Notes: generated by a model not told the origin, from the letters alone. Shown: positions 24,605-33,918, counted from the first letter of the stretch. The stretch: DNA of 37,746 bases from Cellvibrionales bacterium UBA4495 (GCA_002388905.1 DGNJ01000070.1:1-37746), one strand, 5' to 3'. Made by a program: numbers and translations.

Positions 24605-25255
24605 ATGAAAAGCGATAATGCCACCGACGGCTGTCAGCCGGATCGCCACTTTCCCCGGATCGTCACGGATCTGGGCAAACAGGGCTGGAGCCTGGCATCG
24701 GGCTTTCTGGACGAGACGGCCTGGACACCGCTGTTCATGCGAGCCACGGCCATCGACGATTACCGTCCCGCGGGCGTTGGCCGCGGGGACAATCATCATC
24801 GCAATGGTTTCGTGAGGAATGACGGGATATTCTGGCTGGAGGTGGGCCACATCGCCGACGCCGTCTGGCTGGACTTGATGGAGCAACTGCGCCTGGCCAT
24901 CAATCGCGCCCTGTTTCTGGGCCTGTTCGAGTTCGAGAGCCACTATGCCCGCTATCGCCCGGGGGCTTTCTACCGGCGCCATCTGGATGCTTTCAGGGGT
25001 CAGGGTAATCGGGTGGTTTCCACGGTGTTATACCTGAACCCCGACTGGCACGCGGCGCACGGCGGCGAGTTGGTCATTTACCCGCCTGAGGCAACCGAGG
25101 GCCAGAGGTTTCTGCCCAGGGCCGGGGATCTGGCGATCTTTCTGAGCGAGAAAATTCCCCACGAGGTGCTCGCCGCCAGGCGAAGCCGCTTCAGCATTGC
25201 CGGCTGGTTCCGGATGAATGGCTCAACCGGAGAACGACCCAATCCGGCCTTTTGA
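24605..25255 (+). CDS. 2-oxoglutarate/Fe(II) dioxygenase (prolyl-hydroxylase-like)
   Basis: A 216-residue double-stranded beta-helix oxygenase. The iron triad is visible: H126 and D128 in YRRHLDAF and H186 in IPHEV; R195 in RRSRFSIAGWFR should hold 2-oxoglutarate. ARYRPGAFYRRH and VLYLNPDW ... HGGELVIYPP are typical of the SM-20/P4H-type family, which hydroxylates protein side chains; the bacterial target is not known. The ATG at 24605 lacks a clear ribosome site. A TATAGT (24567-24572) could be its -10. It is divergent from the small membrane peptide across 170 bases. Confidence 0.88.
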   Translation: MKSDNATDGCQPDRHFPRIVTDLGKQGWSLASGFLDETAWTPLFMRATAIDDYRPAGVGRGDNHHRNGFVRNDGIFWLEVGHIADAVWLDLMEQLRLAINRALFLGLFEFESHYARYRPGAFYRRHLDAFRGQGNRVVSTVLYLNPDWHAAHGGELVIYPPEATEGQRFLPRAGDLAIFLSEKIPHEVLAARRSRFSIAGWFRMNGSTGERPNPAF

Positions 25256-25615
25256 GCCTAATATCAGGGATACGCCAAGCTCATGCGGGCACGAAAACCT
25301 GTTCAACCAGGCCAGGGAGTCTTCGTGGCAGCGCCCGGGCCGTCGGGAGGCCGGGTTGATCCCGCCCTCTAGCGACGAAGATGAGTTGCCTCCTCCTATC
25401 TTGCATTCCGGGTTTTTTATGACAATATTGAAAGCATGTGCCGAACCCGAAGCCCTGCGGCAGGGGGTTATTGGCAATGTAGAAAGCGCAGGATTGTACC
25501 GTTAATTTCGTTGCTCAAGGCTGCTGATCCCGTAGCCTCAGGCTGCATAGAGGCAGCTTCCTGTAAACGCGATTCGGGACATTCTGCTTCCCCTGGTTTT
25601 GGCGGGTCAAATACC
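25256..25615. other. 360-base spacer without a convincing gene
   Basis: No frame here has both a ribosome site and a protein-like composition. A small GCTGC/GCAGC inverted repeat lies near 25540-25560 but lacks a T-run. The spacer separates the dioxygenase gene from a small zinc-ribbon gene. Confidence 0.5.
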
Positions 25616-25789
25616 ATGGCCGATATCCTCCCCTTCAAGCGCCCTGTAAAGAAGTCCCAGGGTCTTTGTCAGCACGGCTACCACAAATGGGTCGTCTGGC
25701 AGAAAAAACCTTTCGATGTTCGACAGGGCAAACTGGTAACCGTCTATCGTTGCCAGCGCTGCGGCAAGCAGAAAGTGGAAAAGCACTGA
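25616..25789 (+). CDS. Small zinc-ribbon-like conserved protein
   Basis: A 57-residue protein: MADILPFKRPVKKSQ, then C..HGYHKW, then a 'KPFDVRQGKLVTVYRCQRCGKQK' segment read in parts. The C-x-x-H and C-x-x-C pairs suggest one zinc. Similar proteins starting M(A/S)-(D/E)-ILPFKR occur in Pseudomonas- and Marinobacter-type bacteria as far as I recall; their function is unknown. The upstream ribosome site is weak. It is 87 bases before the glycerol-kinase-like gene. Confidence 0.75.
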   Translation: MADILPFKRPVKKSQGLCQHGYHKWVVWQKKPFDVRQGKLVTVYRCQRCGKQKVEKH

Positions 25790-25876
25790 CACCCATGCCC
25801 GGGTACGGGTGCGAAATGACCGTTTGCGCCCAGGGCGGCTTTGTCGTCATCCTCGAATTCGAAAGGGCGGCCGGCC

Positions 25877-27310
25877 ATGTCTGAACGGTTTTACCTGGTA
25901 CTCGACCAGGGCGGGCACAGCAGCCGCGCCATCCTCTTCGACGACTGTGGTGAGCAAATGGCCGCGCAGGCTCGAACTGTCGACACGCAACGCATCGGTG
26001 GCAACAGGGTCGAGCAAGACCCTCTGGAACTGGTGGAGAGTCTGGAGAGTGCCACTCGCGCGGTCCTGGCCGACCTGTCACCAGAACAGCGCCACAGGGT
26101 CAAGGCGGGGTCACTGGTTACCCAGCGATCCAGCCTGGTGTGCTGGCGCAGGAGCGACGGCTCGCCGCTGTCGCCGGTACTGAGCTGGCAGGATACCCGG
26201 GGGGCCGATCAAATCGCGCGGTTGCCCGGGGAGCGGGAGTGGGTCCGGCAAGTCACCGGATTGGTGGCCAATGCCCATTACGGCGCCAGCAAGATGCGCT
26301 GGTGCCTGGATAACCTGTCCGCGGTAAATCGCGCCCTCGAAAGCGACGATCTCCAAATGGGCCCGCTTGTCGCCTACCTTGCCCGCTGCCTGGCGGGCAG
26401 GGCTGTCACTGACCCGGGTAATGGCTCCCGGACTCTGTTGATGAACCTGCAAAACCTGGATTGGGATGACCGGCTGCTTACCCTTTTCGGGATTCCCCGC
26501 GGGGTGCTCGTCCCCATAGTGTCCACCCGCTGCCGGGTTGGCGCTATACGCGCCGCCGGCACAAACCTGCCGCTGGCTCTGCTCAACGGCGATCAGTGCG
26601 CGGCTTTCTATGGCGGCGGCGAGCCGGAGCGGGGAACCGCCTACATCAACGCAGGCACGGGCGCTTTTGTCGCCACCCTTATCGACGAAAGCCAGCCCCT
26701 GCCGCCGGGGCTGCTTAAGACTCCGATATTTTGCGAGACCCGGTCCTGCACCTTTGTCTGCGAAGGCACGGTGAACGGTGCCGCCAGCGCTCTCGACAGC
26801 GTCGGCCGCGATCTTTCCATGGATAATTATCTGGCGCTGGATCACTGGGACCGGCAAGTGGTGCAACTTCCCCTCTTTATCAATGGCATCGGCGGCCTGG
26901 GTGCCCCGTTCTGGCGTCCCGATCTGGAGAGCCGGTTTCACGGGGAGGGAAGCCCTCGGGAAAAAATGGTCGCCGTAGCCGAGAGTATCGCCTTTCTGCT
27001 CACTGTTAACCTTGAGGCGATGACGGGCGCCGGGCTGCCCATCGGTCGTATAATCCTGTCCGGCGGGCTTTCCCGCTTCCGCTGGTTGACGGAGCGGCTG
27101 GCGGCACTGAATCGTGTCCCTGTCACGGTGGCGGAGGATGCCGAGGCCACGGCCCGGGGCGCGGCTTTTCTGCTCGCTCACAAGCCCGCTAACTGGAAGG
27201 CCTCTGACGGAAAGAACGCCGTCGTCAACGAACGCGACCTGAGCCCGGAAAAAGTCCGGAATATCCGGGCGCGATACCGGGAATGGCGGCGCCTGATGCC
27301 TGGGGCCTGA
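25877..27310 (+). CDS. FGGY-family carbohydrate kinase, divergent glycerol-kinase type
   Basis: A 477-residue two-domain sugar kinase. The N-terminal phosphate loop is LVLDQGGHSSRAILFD (D10), the catalytic base is D239 in NGDQCAAFYG, the second phosphate loop is NAGTGAF, and GIGGLGAPFW and LSGGLSRFRW complete the ATP site. Order and motifs follow glycerol kinase (GDQQAAL, VGLGAPYW, DGGA), but conservation is loose: the usual LDQGTTSSR is changed to GGHSSR. Glycerol is the most likely substrate because a GlpD-like gene faces it; another polyol is possible. The start ATG at 25877 has an AAGGG site. Confidence 0.82.
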   Translation: MSERFYLVLDQGGHSSRAILFDDCGEQMAAQARTVDTQRIGGNRVEQDPLELVESLESATRAVLADLSPEQRHRVKAGSLVTQRSSLVCWRRSDGSPLSPVLSWQDTRGADQIARLPGEREWVRQVTGLVANAHYGASKMRWCLDNLSAVNRALESDDLQMGPLVAYLARCLAGRAVTDPGNGSRTLLMNLQNLDWDDRLLTLFGIPRGVLVPIVSTRCRVGAIRAAGTNLPLALLNGDQCAAFYGGGEPERGTAYINAGTGAFVATLIDESQPLPPGLLKTPIFCETRSCTFVCEGTVNGAASALDSVGRDLSMDNYLALDHWDRQVVQLPLFINGIGGLGAPFWRPDLESRFHGEGSPREKMVAVAESIAFLLTVNLEAMTGAGLPIGRIILSGGLSRFRWLTERLAALNRVPVTVAEDAEATARGAAFLLAHKPANWKASDGKNAVVNERDLSPEKVRNIRARYREWRRLMPGA

Positions 27311-27313
27311 TAG

Positions 27314-28492
27314 TCAGGGCAGCGGCAGGGTGCGGGTATCGGCTTTTCTGCGCCTTGAACCGAGGCAAGCCGCTATTTTGGCGATGACTTTTTCGCCGGT
27401 GGCCCGATAGCCGGTCAGCTTGCCGCCGTAGAGCGCCAGATAACCGGACCGACCCGTTATTGCCTCGACGATTTCGATTTCCCGGCTGCGCTGAAACGGC
27501 CTGTCGACGGATGCGGGGAGAACCCTAAGGCCGCTCATGCGTTCGACGACCCGGGCCGGGCCATCGACATATTCGGGAAAATAGTGGCGCAGTGATTCGA
27601 GAAGGTAATCCTCCTCGCCGGCAGTGATGGCGACGGCATCGGGGTCACCGGAGTAGGGCACTTCCGTCGTTCCCAAAAGGGTTTGATCCTGCCAGGGGAG
27701 CGCGAAAATCGCTCGCCCGTCGCCGGGGGCCTCCAGGTAGAAACAGTGCGGTGCCAGTGCCGGCGCAAGCACCAGATGACTGCCTCGCACCAACTCCACC
27801 GAGGCCTTTGGCGGCTGCGGATCAACGCAGCCCGCCACCTGGTTTGCCCAGGGTCCCCCGGCATTGACCAGTACGCGTGTCTCCACTGTGCGGATGTCAT
27901 TGGCCTGCCGGATCTTCAGCGAATAACCGCTGCTGTGACGAACGCCGCCTGTCAATGTCGCCGGGCAGGCTGTATCGGCACCCTGCTGGGCTGCGGAGGC
28001 GACGACGGCGGCGGTGAGTCGGCGGTCGTCGCTTTGTGCGTCCCAGTAGGTGAATACGGCCTGCAAACCTCGCTGATCCAGGCCGTTCAGGGAGGCCCAG
28101 CGATGCCGGGGTACGGTGGCAAAACGGTGCGCCTTGTGCAAGCCGCCAAGCAGGGCATAAAGGGAGAGCCCGATGCGCAATTGCCAGGGCCGGTAGCGGG
28201 ATGACCGGTAAACAGGAATATAGAAACGGTTGAGGCGTACCAGGTGGGGGGCAATACGCAGGAGGATATCACGCTCGCGGAGACTCTCCCGCACCAGGCC
28301 CAGATGGCCCTGTTGCAGATAGCGTAAACCGCCGTGAATCAGCTTGCTGGATTTGCTTGAGGTGCCGGCGCCCCAGTCCCGGCGTTCGACAATCAGGGTC
28401 CGGTAACCGGCCGCCGCAGCGGCCTGAGCGACCCCGGCACCGTGTATACCGCCGCCGACCACGGTGACATCGTATGGGTGCGATAGTGGCAA
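27314..28492 (-). CDS. FAD-dependent glycerol-3-phosphate-dehydrogenase-like protein (short form)
   Basis: A 392-residue DAO-superfamily flavoprotein. It opens with the dinucleotide-binding motif VTVVGGGIHGAGVAQAAAAAGY, then SSKSSKLIHGGLRYLQQ, which is the GlpD substrate and FAD region, and ends with YLALYGGKLTGYR. GlpD enzymes of about 500 residues carry an extra C-terminal helical domain, which is absent here. It would pass electrons from glycerol-3-phosphate, or a related alpha-hydroxy substrate, to quinone. The frame begins at a TTG (28492), with no ATG or GTG nearby and no clear ribosome site. It converges on the kinase gene with three bases between stops. Confidence 0.8.
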   Translation of the reverse strand: MPLSHPYDVTVVGGGIHGAGVAQAAAAAGYRTLIVERRDWGAGTSSKSSKLIHGGLRYLQQGHLGLVRESLRERDILLRIAPHLVRLNRFYIPVYRSSRYRPWQLRIGLSLYALLGGLHKAHRFATVPRHRWASLNGLDQRGLQAVFTYWDAQSDDRRLTAAVVASAAQQGADTACPATLTGGVRHSSGYSLKIRQANDIRTVETRVLVNAGGPWANQVAGCVDPQPPKASVELVRGSHLVLAPALAPHCFYLEAPGDGRAIFALPWQDQTLLGTTEVPYSGDPDAVAITAGEEDYLLESLRHYFPEYVDGPARVVERMSGLRVLPASVDRPFQRSREIEIVEAITGRSGYLALYGGKLTGYRATGEKVIAKIAACLGSRRRKADTRTLPLP

Positions 28493-28553
28493 TGCGGTTA
28501 CCGGATCCCCCGGCCCGGGCCGGGAGACAGTGGCAATGAATTAAAAAATGAAA

Positions 28554-29036
28554 TCAGAGTTGATCCAGGATTTTTTCCGCCGTGGAAACCTCGATGCCGG
28601 CGCCGTCCGGCTCAACATTGAGGGCCGTCACTTTGCCGTGATCGACAATCATGGAGTAGCGCTTGGAGCGTGTGCCCAGGCCGAACCCGGAGGCATCCAG
28701 TTCCAGCCCAAGGGCTTTGGTGAATTCGGCGTTGCCGTCGGCGAGCATCAGCAGATTGTCGGCGTTCTGGTTCTTGCCCCAGGCATCCATGACAAAGGCG
28801 TCGTTAACGGCAACACAGGCGATGGTGTCGACACCTTTTGCCTTGATGTCGTCGGCGTGGACCACGAAACCGGGCATGTGAGTGTTGGAGCATCCCGGGG
28901 TAAACGCCCCGGGCACGGCGAAAAGCACCACCTTCTTGCCGTGAAAGATGTCGTCGGTCTTGACGGGCTTGGGTCCTTCCTCGGTCATCCGGTGCAGCGT
29001 GGCAGTGGGGATATGGTCGCCAACTTTGATGGTCAT
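28554..29036 (-). CDS. Peroxiredoxin, Prx5 type
   Basis: A 160-residue thioredoxin-fold peroxidase that reduces hydrogen peroxide and organic peroxides. Peroxidatic Cys49 sits in VPGAFTPGCSNTHMPGF, the Prx5 signature. Later residues (DAWGKNQNADN, RSKRYSMIVDHGKV) fit the family; no fused glutaredoxin domain is seen, so glutathione or glutaredoxin would act from outside. An in-frame start 23 codons earlier gives an unlikely N-terminus; the chosen ATG at 29036 leaves the normal MTIKVGDHIP start. Confidence 0.93.
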   Translation of the reverse strand: MTIKVGDHIPTATLHRMTEEGPKPVKTDDIFHGKKVVLFAVPGAFTPGCSNTHMPGFVVHADDIKAKGVDTIACVAVNDAFVMDAWGKNQNADNLLMLADGNAEFTKALGLELDASGFGLGTRSKRYSMIVDHGKVTALNVEPDGAGIEVSTAEKILDQL

Positions 29037-29135
29037 CGCTTTCTCCGTGCAGGTTAAGTGATTGTGCGAATCAATAACGATAACCCAACGAGGCAATGCT
29101 CTCAATGGCGTTGTGGCGGATTCGTCATATCGGTT

Positions 29136-29873
29136 TCAGAGAGCATGCCGGGCCAGCGCGTTGAGCATGCCGGCGATATCGAAGGTTTCAATCATGTCCG
29201 CACCCCGGGAAAACAGGTCTGCGGCCAGGTCCGGGTCGTCCACTTCGTAGACCACGAGCTTGCCGGCAAAACCGGCGAGGTCGGCACCTTCGGGAATCTT
29301 GTCGATGTCGCAGAAAAGAAACTCCGGTGGCTGGCCGGCGAGAAGCGGCTCGCCGTCCTGCCAGTCTTTCAGCACCAGGCCCAGGCGCGGATAGCCCCGG
29401 TCTGCAGCGTGGGCCATGAATTCCTCGTCGAAGCTGATCAGGATGGCGCGCTCGCGGATGGGAGCAAGGACATTGTCGAGAATGTCGTAGGCCCGTTCCA
29501 CGCCTGCCAGGTGGACGGCGGTGCGCTTGACTTCGACGAAGACCGAAACCGCGGGTTGACCGTGCAGATACTCAACCAGCTGAGCCAGGGAACAGATGGT
29601 TTCATCAGGAAAGGCGCCGGCCAGGCGCCCGGGCTCCGTAGCGGGATGAGCGACGGCTTCCTCGAGGTCGAGCAGGTGGATGGCATTGTCGATACCGCTG
29701 ATCCGGGACATCAGGGTGTCGTGGTAAAGCACCGGCTTCAGGTCGGCGGTGAACTGGATGTCGGTTTCCAGGAAATGGGCGCCGGCCTCGACGGCTTTTT
29801 TAAAGCCGAGCAGGGTGTTTTCCGGATAGATCCTGGGAAAACCCCGGTGTGCCACCAAGCGGTCCTGCAACAT
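29136..29873 (-). CDS. Glycerophosphodiester phosphodiesterase
   Basis: A 245-residue GDPD-family TIM barrel that splits glycerophosphodiesters to glycerol-3-phosphate and an alcohol. Active-site residues are visible: H9-R10 (VAHRGFPRIYPENT), E36 and D38 (ETDIQF) and H51 (LYHD). There is no signal peptide, so it is a cytoplasmic UgpQ-like form. AAGGGG lies in front of the ATG at 29873; the open frame further upstream is antisense to folD. It sits near the kinase and GlpD-like genes, consistent with glycerophosphodiester use. Confidence 0.93.
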   Translation of the reverse strand: MLQDRLVAHRGFPRIYPENTLLGFKKAVEAGAHFLETDIQFTADLKPVLYHDTLMSRISGIDNAIHLLDLEEAVAHPATEPGRLAGAFPDETICSLAQLVEYLHGQPAVSVFVEVKRTAVHLAGVERAYDILDNVLAPIRERAILISFDEEFMAHAADRGYPRLGLVLKDWQDGEPLLAGQPPEFLFCDIDKIPEGADLAGFAGKLVVYEVDDPDLAADLFSRGADMIETFDIAGMLNALARHAL

Positions 29874-29944
29874 GATCACCCCTTCTCGATTCGGGTTTGT
29901 TGCAAGTATGGCCGCCGCGCCGGCCGGGCGCAAAGAAAAGGCAC

Positions 29945-30799
29945 TCAGGCCGTGTTGGTCGAGGCTTTCTCGGCGGCCTGAACGGTTTGGAGCATGAGGG
30001 TGTTGATGGTCATGGGGCCGACACCCCCGGGCACCGGCGTATAGGCAGCGGCCCGATCGGCGATGGAAGCCAGTTCGATATCGCCGACCCGGCCGGGATG
30101 GTAGCCGGCATCGACGACCACGGCGCCGTCCCTGATCCATTCACCCTTGATGAATTCAGGCCGGCCCACGGCACCCACCACCAGGTCCGCGCGACCGATA
30201 ATGTCGGGCAGGTTCGCGGTGCGGGAATGGCAGATGGTGACCGTGGCGTTGGCGTTGAGCAACATCATGGCCATGGGCTTGCCGAGAATCGGGCTGCGGC
30301 CCACCACCACGGCATTCCTGCCCGCCAGGGGCACCTTGTAGTGCTCGAGGATACGCATGATGCCCTGGGGGGTGGCAGAGCCGTAGGCGTCCTCGCCCAT
30401 GGCCATCCGACCGAAACCCAGGCAGGTGACCCCGTCCACGTCCTTGGCCAGGGCGATGGCGTCGAAACAGGCGCGTTCGTCGATCTGTGCGGGCACCGGG
30501 TGTTGCAGGAGAATACCGTGACAGTCCGGGTTGGCATTCAGTTCTTCGATGCGGGCGAGCAGCTCTTCCGTTGTGGTGGAGGCCGGCATTTCCACCGCCA
30601 TGGATTCCATGCCGACCCGTTGGCAGGCGTTCTGTTTCATGCGCACATAGGTGGCCGAGGCGGGATCGTCGCCCACCAGGATAGTGGCGAGAATCGGCGC
30701 CTTGCCATTATTGGCCGCCTTGAGAGCCGCCACGCGGGACTGGAGTTCCTCCTCGGTTTGCTGGGCGAGGGTCTTGCCGTCAAGGATCGTTGCTGTCAT
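29945..30799 (-). CDS. folD: Methylenetetrahydrofolate dehydrogenase / cyclohydrolase
   Basis: A bifunctional enzyme of one-carbon metabolism that interconverts methylene-THF, methenyl-THF and 10-formyl-THF with NADP. The 284-residue protein has Y51 and K55 (YVRMKQNAC) of the active site, HPVPAQID, the NADP-binding [10 protein letters not shown] and the C-terminal [10 protein letters not shown]. Length is normal. It precedes the glycerophosphodiesterase gene by 71 bases in the same leftward direction. Confidence 0.96.
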   Translation of the reverse strand: MTATILDGKTLAQQTEEELQSRVAALKAANNGKAPILATILVGDDPASATYVRMKQNACQRVGMESMAVEMPASTTTEELLARIEELNANPDCHGILLQHPVPAQIDERACFDAIALAKDVDGVTCLGFGRMAMGEDAYGSATPQGIMRILEHYKVPLAGRNAVVVGRSPILGKPMAMMLLNANATVTICHSRTANLPDIIGRADLVVGAVGRPEFIKGEWIRDGAVVVDAGYHPGRVGDIELASIADRAAAYTPVPGGVGPMTINTLMLQTVQAAEKASTNTA

Positions 30800-31070
30800 C
30801 GAGAACGCTCGTCTTGAATTGTCGAAAAAAGGGAAGGCCGGTGCGGCCGGGGGAGGGGAATCATACCGCTCCCGACTCCACGAGCAAAGCCCGTCGACCT
30901 TCCCGACCCGACTCGTCAGTTGCCGGTGCTCGCCCGCCGACAGAGACGCGGTTGCTCCGGCTGGCGGGCGTTAAGTCTGTCGAACTCCCGGGTCCGGCGG
31001 CGTGCGCAGATCCTGTCGGTCATGGTACGCAAGGCGGGTCGCTGCCGGTTGAAAGGTAACGACCTGAAAT

Positions 31071-32483
31071 TCAGGTCTTCGACTCACCACCATCTTCCAT
31101 CTGTTCTCCCAGCGCCAGTAGCAGGGTCTGGAACTGCTGCCGCTCCTCCTCCTGCAGGGGACGTTTGAGCAGTTTTCGCAGCCAGAAAAGCAACTGCACC
31201 TGCTGCTTGCGGGGCAGGCCGTCGAGCCAGTGGGACAGATCCTGGGGCGCGAGCAACAGACTGTCCCGGCGGGCGTGATTGCGCACACGCACCTGGTACC
31301 AGCTGCGCAGGGCGCGTCCGGCCAGGGCGGTGGCGAATTCGATATTGGCCACCGGTCCCAGTTGCCACTGTTCGTAGCCGGGTACTTTCGATATCAGCTT
31401 GAAACTCAGGGCATCGCGACCGGCAAAGCCGCCGGCGGCGCCCCCCAGGGCGCCCCCCAACAGTGCTCCCAGCAACAGGGAGGTACCCCCGGTGGCGGCA
31501 TCCACCGCCAGCCCCGACATGGCGCCGGCGGCACCGCTGAGGGAGGCAAGGCGGGGGCGTGACAGCCCCCAGGCGCGCCATTCGTGGCTATCGGTAAGGT
31601 CGCCTTCCCGGGGGCCCGGCCACTCTCCCTCCCAGTCCAGGCGGTGGTGACCGTAGAGGCTCGCCAGCTGTTGTTGGAACTGGTTTTCCCGATGCTGTAA
31701 TTCCCGGTTATAGCGGGCTACGCCGGTGCTGCGAATCTGCGCCCGGGAACCGACCACCGGCAGTTGCAGCCGGAACCTCAGCACTTCCTGCAAATAGTCC
31801 ACCAGCCTGTCGGCGGCTTGCTGGTGCCGGCCCTGGCGCTGGCGTTGCAGGGCGTCGACGCTGTGCATCAGAGGCTGCCGCCAGGGGGGGTGTATTTCCG
31901 CCATGGACCGCAACAGGGCAAGGTGCTGTTCGAAGGGAGCCAGCAGGGGGTTGAAGGTACGGACCAGTGAAAAGTACTGCCCGAGGGCGGACTGCCAGTC
32001 CGCTTCATGGGGGTGATCCCCCATGGGGTTGAGCAGCGCCAGCCGGGGTTGACCGGTCCAGGATAACAGGGTCAATTCCGCTTCGAACGCGGTACTGAAA
32101 GGCTGCCGGCAATCCACCACGTAGACGATACCCGCTCCCCGGAGAATGGGTTCCAGCAGGGCACAGTCATCGGCAAAGCGGGGCTCCTGGCGGTGACGGG
32201 CGACAAACTCCGCCAGCACCGCCGGACGTCCGGCGGCGGTTTCGCTATGGCCGGCACACCAGTCCAGCATCTGGCGGGCGCGCTGGAAGCCGGGGGTATC
32301 CACCAGTTCGTAAAGTATCTCGTCCCCCAGCATCAGCCGGTACTGGTGGACTTCCCGGGTAGTGCCGCTCACCGGGGATACGGCGATATGATCGTCCTGC
32401 ACCAGGGTGGATACCACGCTGGATTTGCCCTGATTGGGATGTCCCACCACCGCAAAGACGGGAAAATCCGGGGATTCAGCCAT
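31071..32483 (-). CDS. GTPase with DUF3482 domain
   Basis: A 470-residue protein. The N-terminal GTPase has a P-loop (VVGHPNQGKSS, residues 13-22), a G2-type SPVSGTTRE and G3 VDTPGFQ, in the Era/TrmE style. The DUF3482 part follows, with a Gly/Ala-rich stretch (GGTSLLLGALLGGALGGAAG) around residues 330-350 that may enter a membrane. The ATG overlaps the end of the upstream DUF2868 gene by eight bases, so the two are translationally coupled. They are commonly found as a pair; a joint role at the inner membrane is inferred and no biochemical function is established. Confidence 0.9.
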   Translation of the reverse strand: MAESPDFPVFAVVGHPNQGKSSVVSTLVQDDHIAVSPVSGTTREVHQYRLMLGDEILYELVDTPGFQRARQMLDWCAGHSETAAGRPAVLAEFVARHRQEPRFADDCALLEPILRGAGIVYVVDCRQPFSTAFEAELTLLSWTGQPRLALLNPMGDHPHEADWQSALGQYFSLVRTFNPLLAPFEQHLALLRSMAEIHPPWRQPLMHSVDALQRQRQGRHQQAADRLVDYLQEVLRFRLQLPVVGSRAQIRSTGVARYNRELQHRENQFQQQLASLYGHHRLDWEGEWPGPREGDLTDSHEWRAWGLSRPRLASLSGAAGAMSGLAVDAATGGTSLLLGALLGGALGGAAGGFAGRDALSFKLISKVPGYEQWQLGPVANIEFATALAGRALRSWYQVRVRNHARRDSLLLAPQDLSHWLDGLPRKQQVQLLFWLRKLLKRPLQEEERQQFQTLLLALGEQMEDGGESKT

Positions 32484-33720
32484 GGGGAGTTTCTCTGCCG
32501 GTTACCAGAAACACCTCCAGAGGCAGGTCGTTGCGGGCCAGGAACACGCTCCAGCTGTGCTCCAGAGTCGCCAGCCGGCGTTCGTCAAGCCCGGGTGCCA
32601 GCACATGAAGCCTGGGCCTGGCGCCTGTGTCCAGGTGACATTGCAGCAGGTCCGCCAGGTCGCCGGTGGGCACCGCATGGGCGGGGATATACCAGTTATT
32701 CAGTTCCCTGCCGTCACCAGCTATCCGGGCCCTGTCCTCCTCGAAGCCCCGCCCGCCCAGGGTGCGGCAGCCCTCGGGAAGCCCCGAGACATCGGTGGCC
32801 TGCCAGGCAAAGCCGGGCGTATCCGGCAGTTTTTCAAGACCCGGGAAATGCCGTTGCGCCGGTTCCAGGGCGGGTTGTTCCGGCTGCAGGGCCCGGTAGT
32901 TCACGGCCGGCGTGGCCAGGGCCTCGTACCGCAGGCGCAGACGATGGTTGTATCTGGGCCACCGCGCCAGCCCCCGGATCAGGCGCCAATGACAGCACAG
33001 CAACAACAGGACTGCCGGCAATAAAATCCACAGGGCCAGCAACTGGGTCAGCCACAGGGCCCAGAGCCAGGAGTCGGCCAGCAGGCTGGCCTCCCAGCCG
33101 CTGATGGAGCCGGCCTCGGCAGCAGCAACGATGGCAGCGGCCGGTGGTTCCACCACGCCGGCACCCAACCAGTGGAACAGCTTGTCCACCCTGAGTGAAA
33201 CAGCGGCGATCGATGTACTCCAGTAAAAAATCACTTCCCGGCTGGCCAGCAGCAGCCACAGCCACACCAGCCCGGAAACGCAGAACATTGCCTGGGCCAG
33301 CAGCGATTGGCGGGCAAACCAGAGAGCGATCACCCGGTCGCTGTGGGGGGTCACCAGAGGTCGCCACCAGGGCGTGCGCCCCAGTATCAGGCCGGAGACA
33401 GCTGTTACCGCCATCAACAACAGAGGCAGGGTCCAGAAGGTCATCAGGAAAACCAGCAAGTGGATGCCACTGCCGCCGGGCCATACCAGCAGACCGCTCA
33501 GGGCCAGCACACCACTGAAAGCCCCCCACAGGGGCCAGAATCGCGCCCAGCGGAAGCGCTCGGCTGGCGGCAGAGTCTCGGCCCGGGCGAGAAACTCCCG
33601 CCAGCCGTTGACCATCGATGCCGACGTGGCTTTCTCATCGGCGACCGCCAGCCAGCGCAGCCCCAATTCCAGCTGGCGGCTGGCGGAGAGATTCCGTCTG
33701 CCTGTCGAATTCTGCATCAT
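32476..33720 (-). CDS. DUF2868 membrane protein, partner of the DUF3482 GTPase
   Basis: A 414-residue protein with four clear hydrophobic segments: near residues 62-80 (FWPLWGAFSGVLALSGLLVW), 88-113, 148-172 and 225-250, between soluble ends rich in Trp and Arg. This layout and the neighbour match DUF2868. It probably anchors the GTPase to the membrane, an inference from the fixed gene order. The start is one of two adjacent ATGs (33720 or 33717) without a clear ribosome site. It is the first gene of a two-gene leftward operon. Confidence 0.88.
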   Translation of the reverse strand: MMQNSTGRRNLSASRQLELGLRWLAVADEKATSASMVNGWREFLARAETLPPAERFRWARFWPLWGAFSGVLALSGLLVWPGGSGIHLLVFLMTFWTLPLLLMAVTAVSGLILGRTPWWRPLVTPHSDRVIALWFARQSLLAQAMFCVSGLVWLWLLLASREVIFYWSTSIAAVSLRVDKLFHWLGAGVVEPPAAAIVAAAEAGSISGWEASLLADSWLWALWLTQLLALWILLPAVLLLLCCHWRLIRGLARWPRYNHRLRLRYEALATPAVNYRALQPEQPALEPAQRHFPGLEKLPDTPGFAWQATDVSGLPEGCRTLGGRGFEEDRARIAGDGRELNNWYIPAHAVPTGDLADLLQCHLDTGARPRLHVLAPGLDERRLATLEHSWSVFLARNDLPLEVFLVTGRETPHG

Positions 33721-33918
33721 TGGCGGGAGTGTAATGAAAAGCAGCGGGAAGAACTATTTTTGTTGCAGTCCGGCCAGGGTTACGCGGATCGGTGCCGAAG
33801 CTTTGTACACGTGGTGTGCCAGAACTTTTGTCGTTGCTGCTTTCGAAGGAACGGGGCCTGAAACGGCCCCGGTATTGTGTCCATGAGAAGTGGCCAGAAA
33901 TCCCTGTCCGTAACGAAA

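Noticed and set aside
25419..25505. Short frame starting MTILKACAEPEAL
   Set aside because: No ribosome site, no domain, and only 28 residues.
29897..30817. 306-codon rightward frame
   Set aside because: It is antisense to folD, with His/Gly-rich shadow composition.
30800..31070. tRNA gene near folD, as found in some Pseudomonas
   Set aside because: No T-arm GGTTCRAATCC-like sequence or acceptor-stem pairing on either strand.
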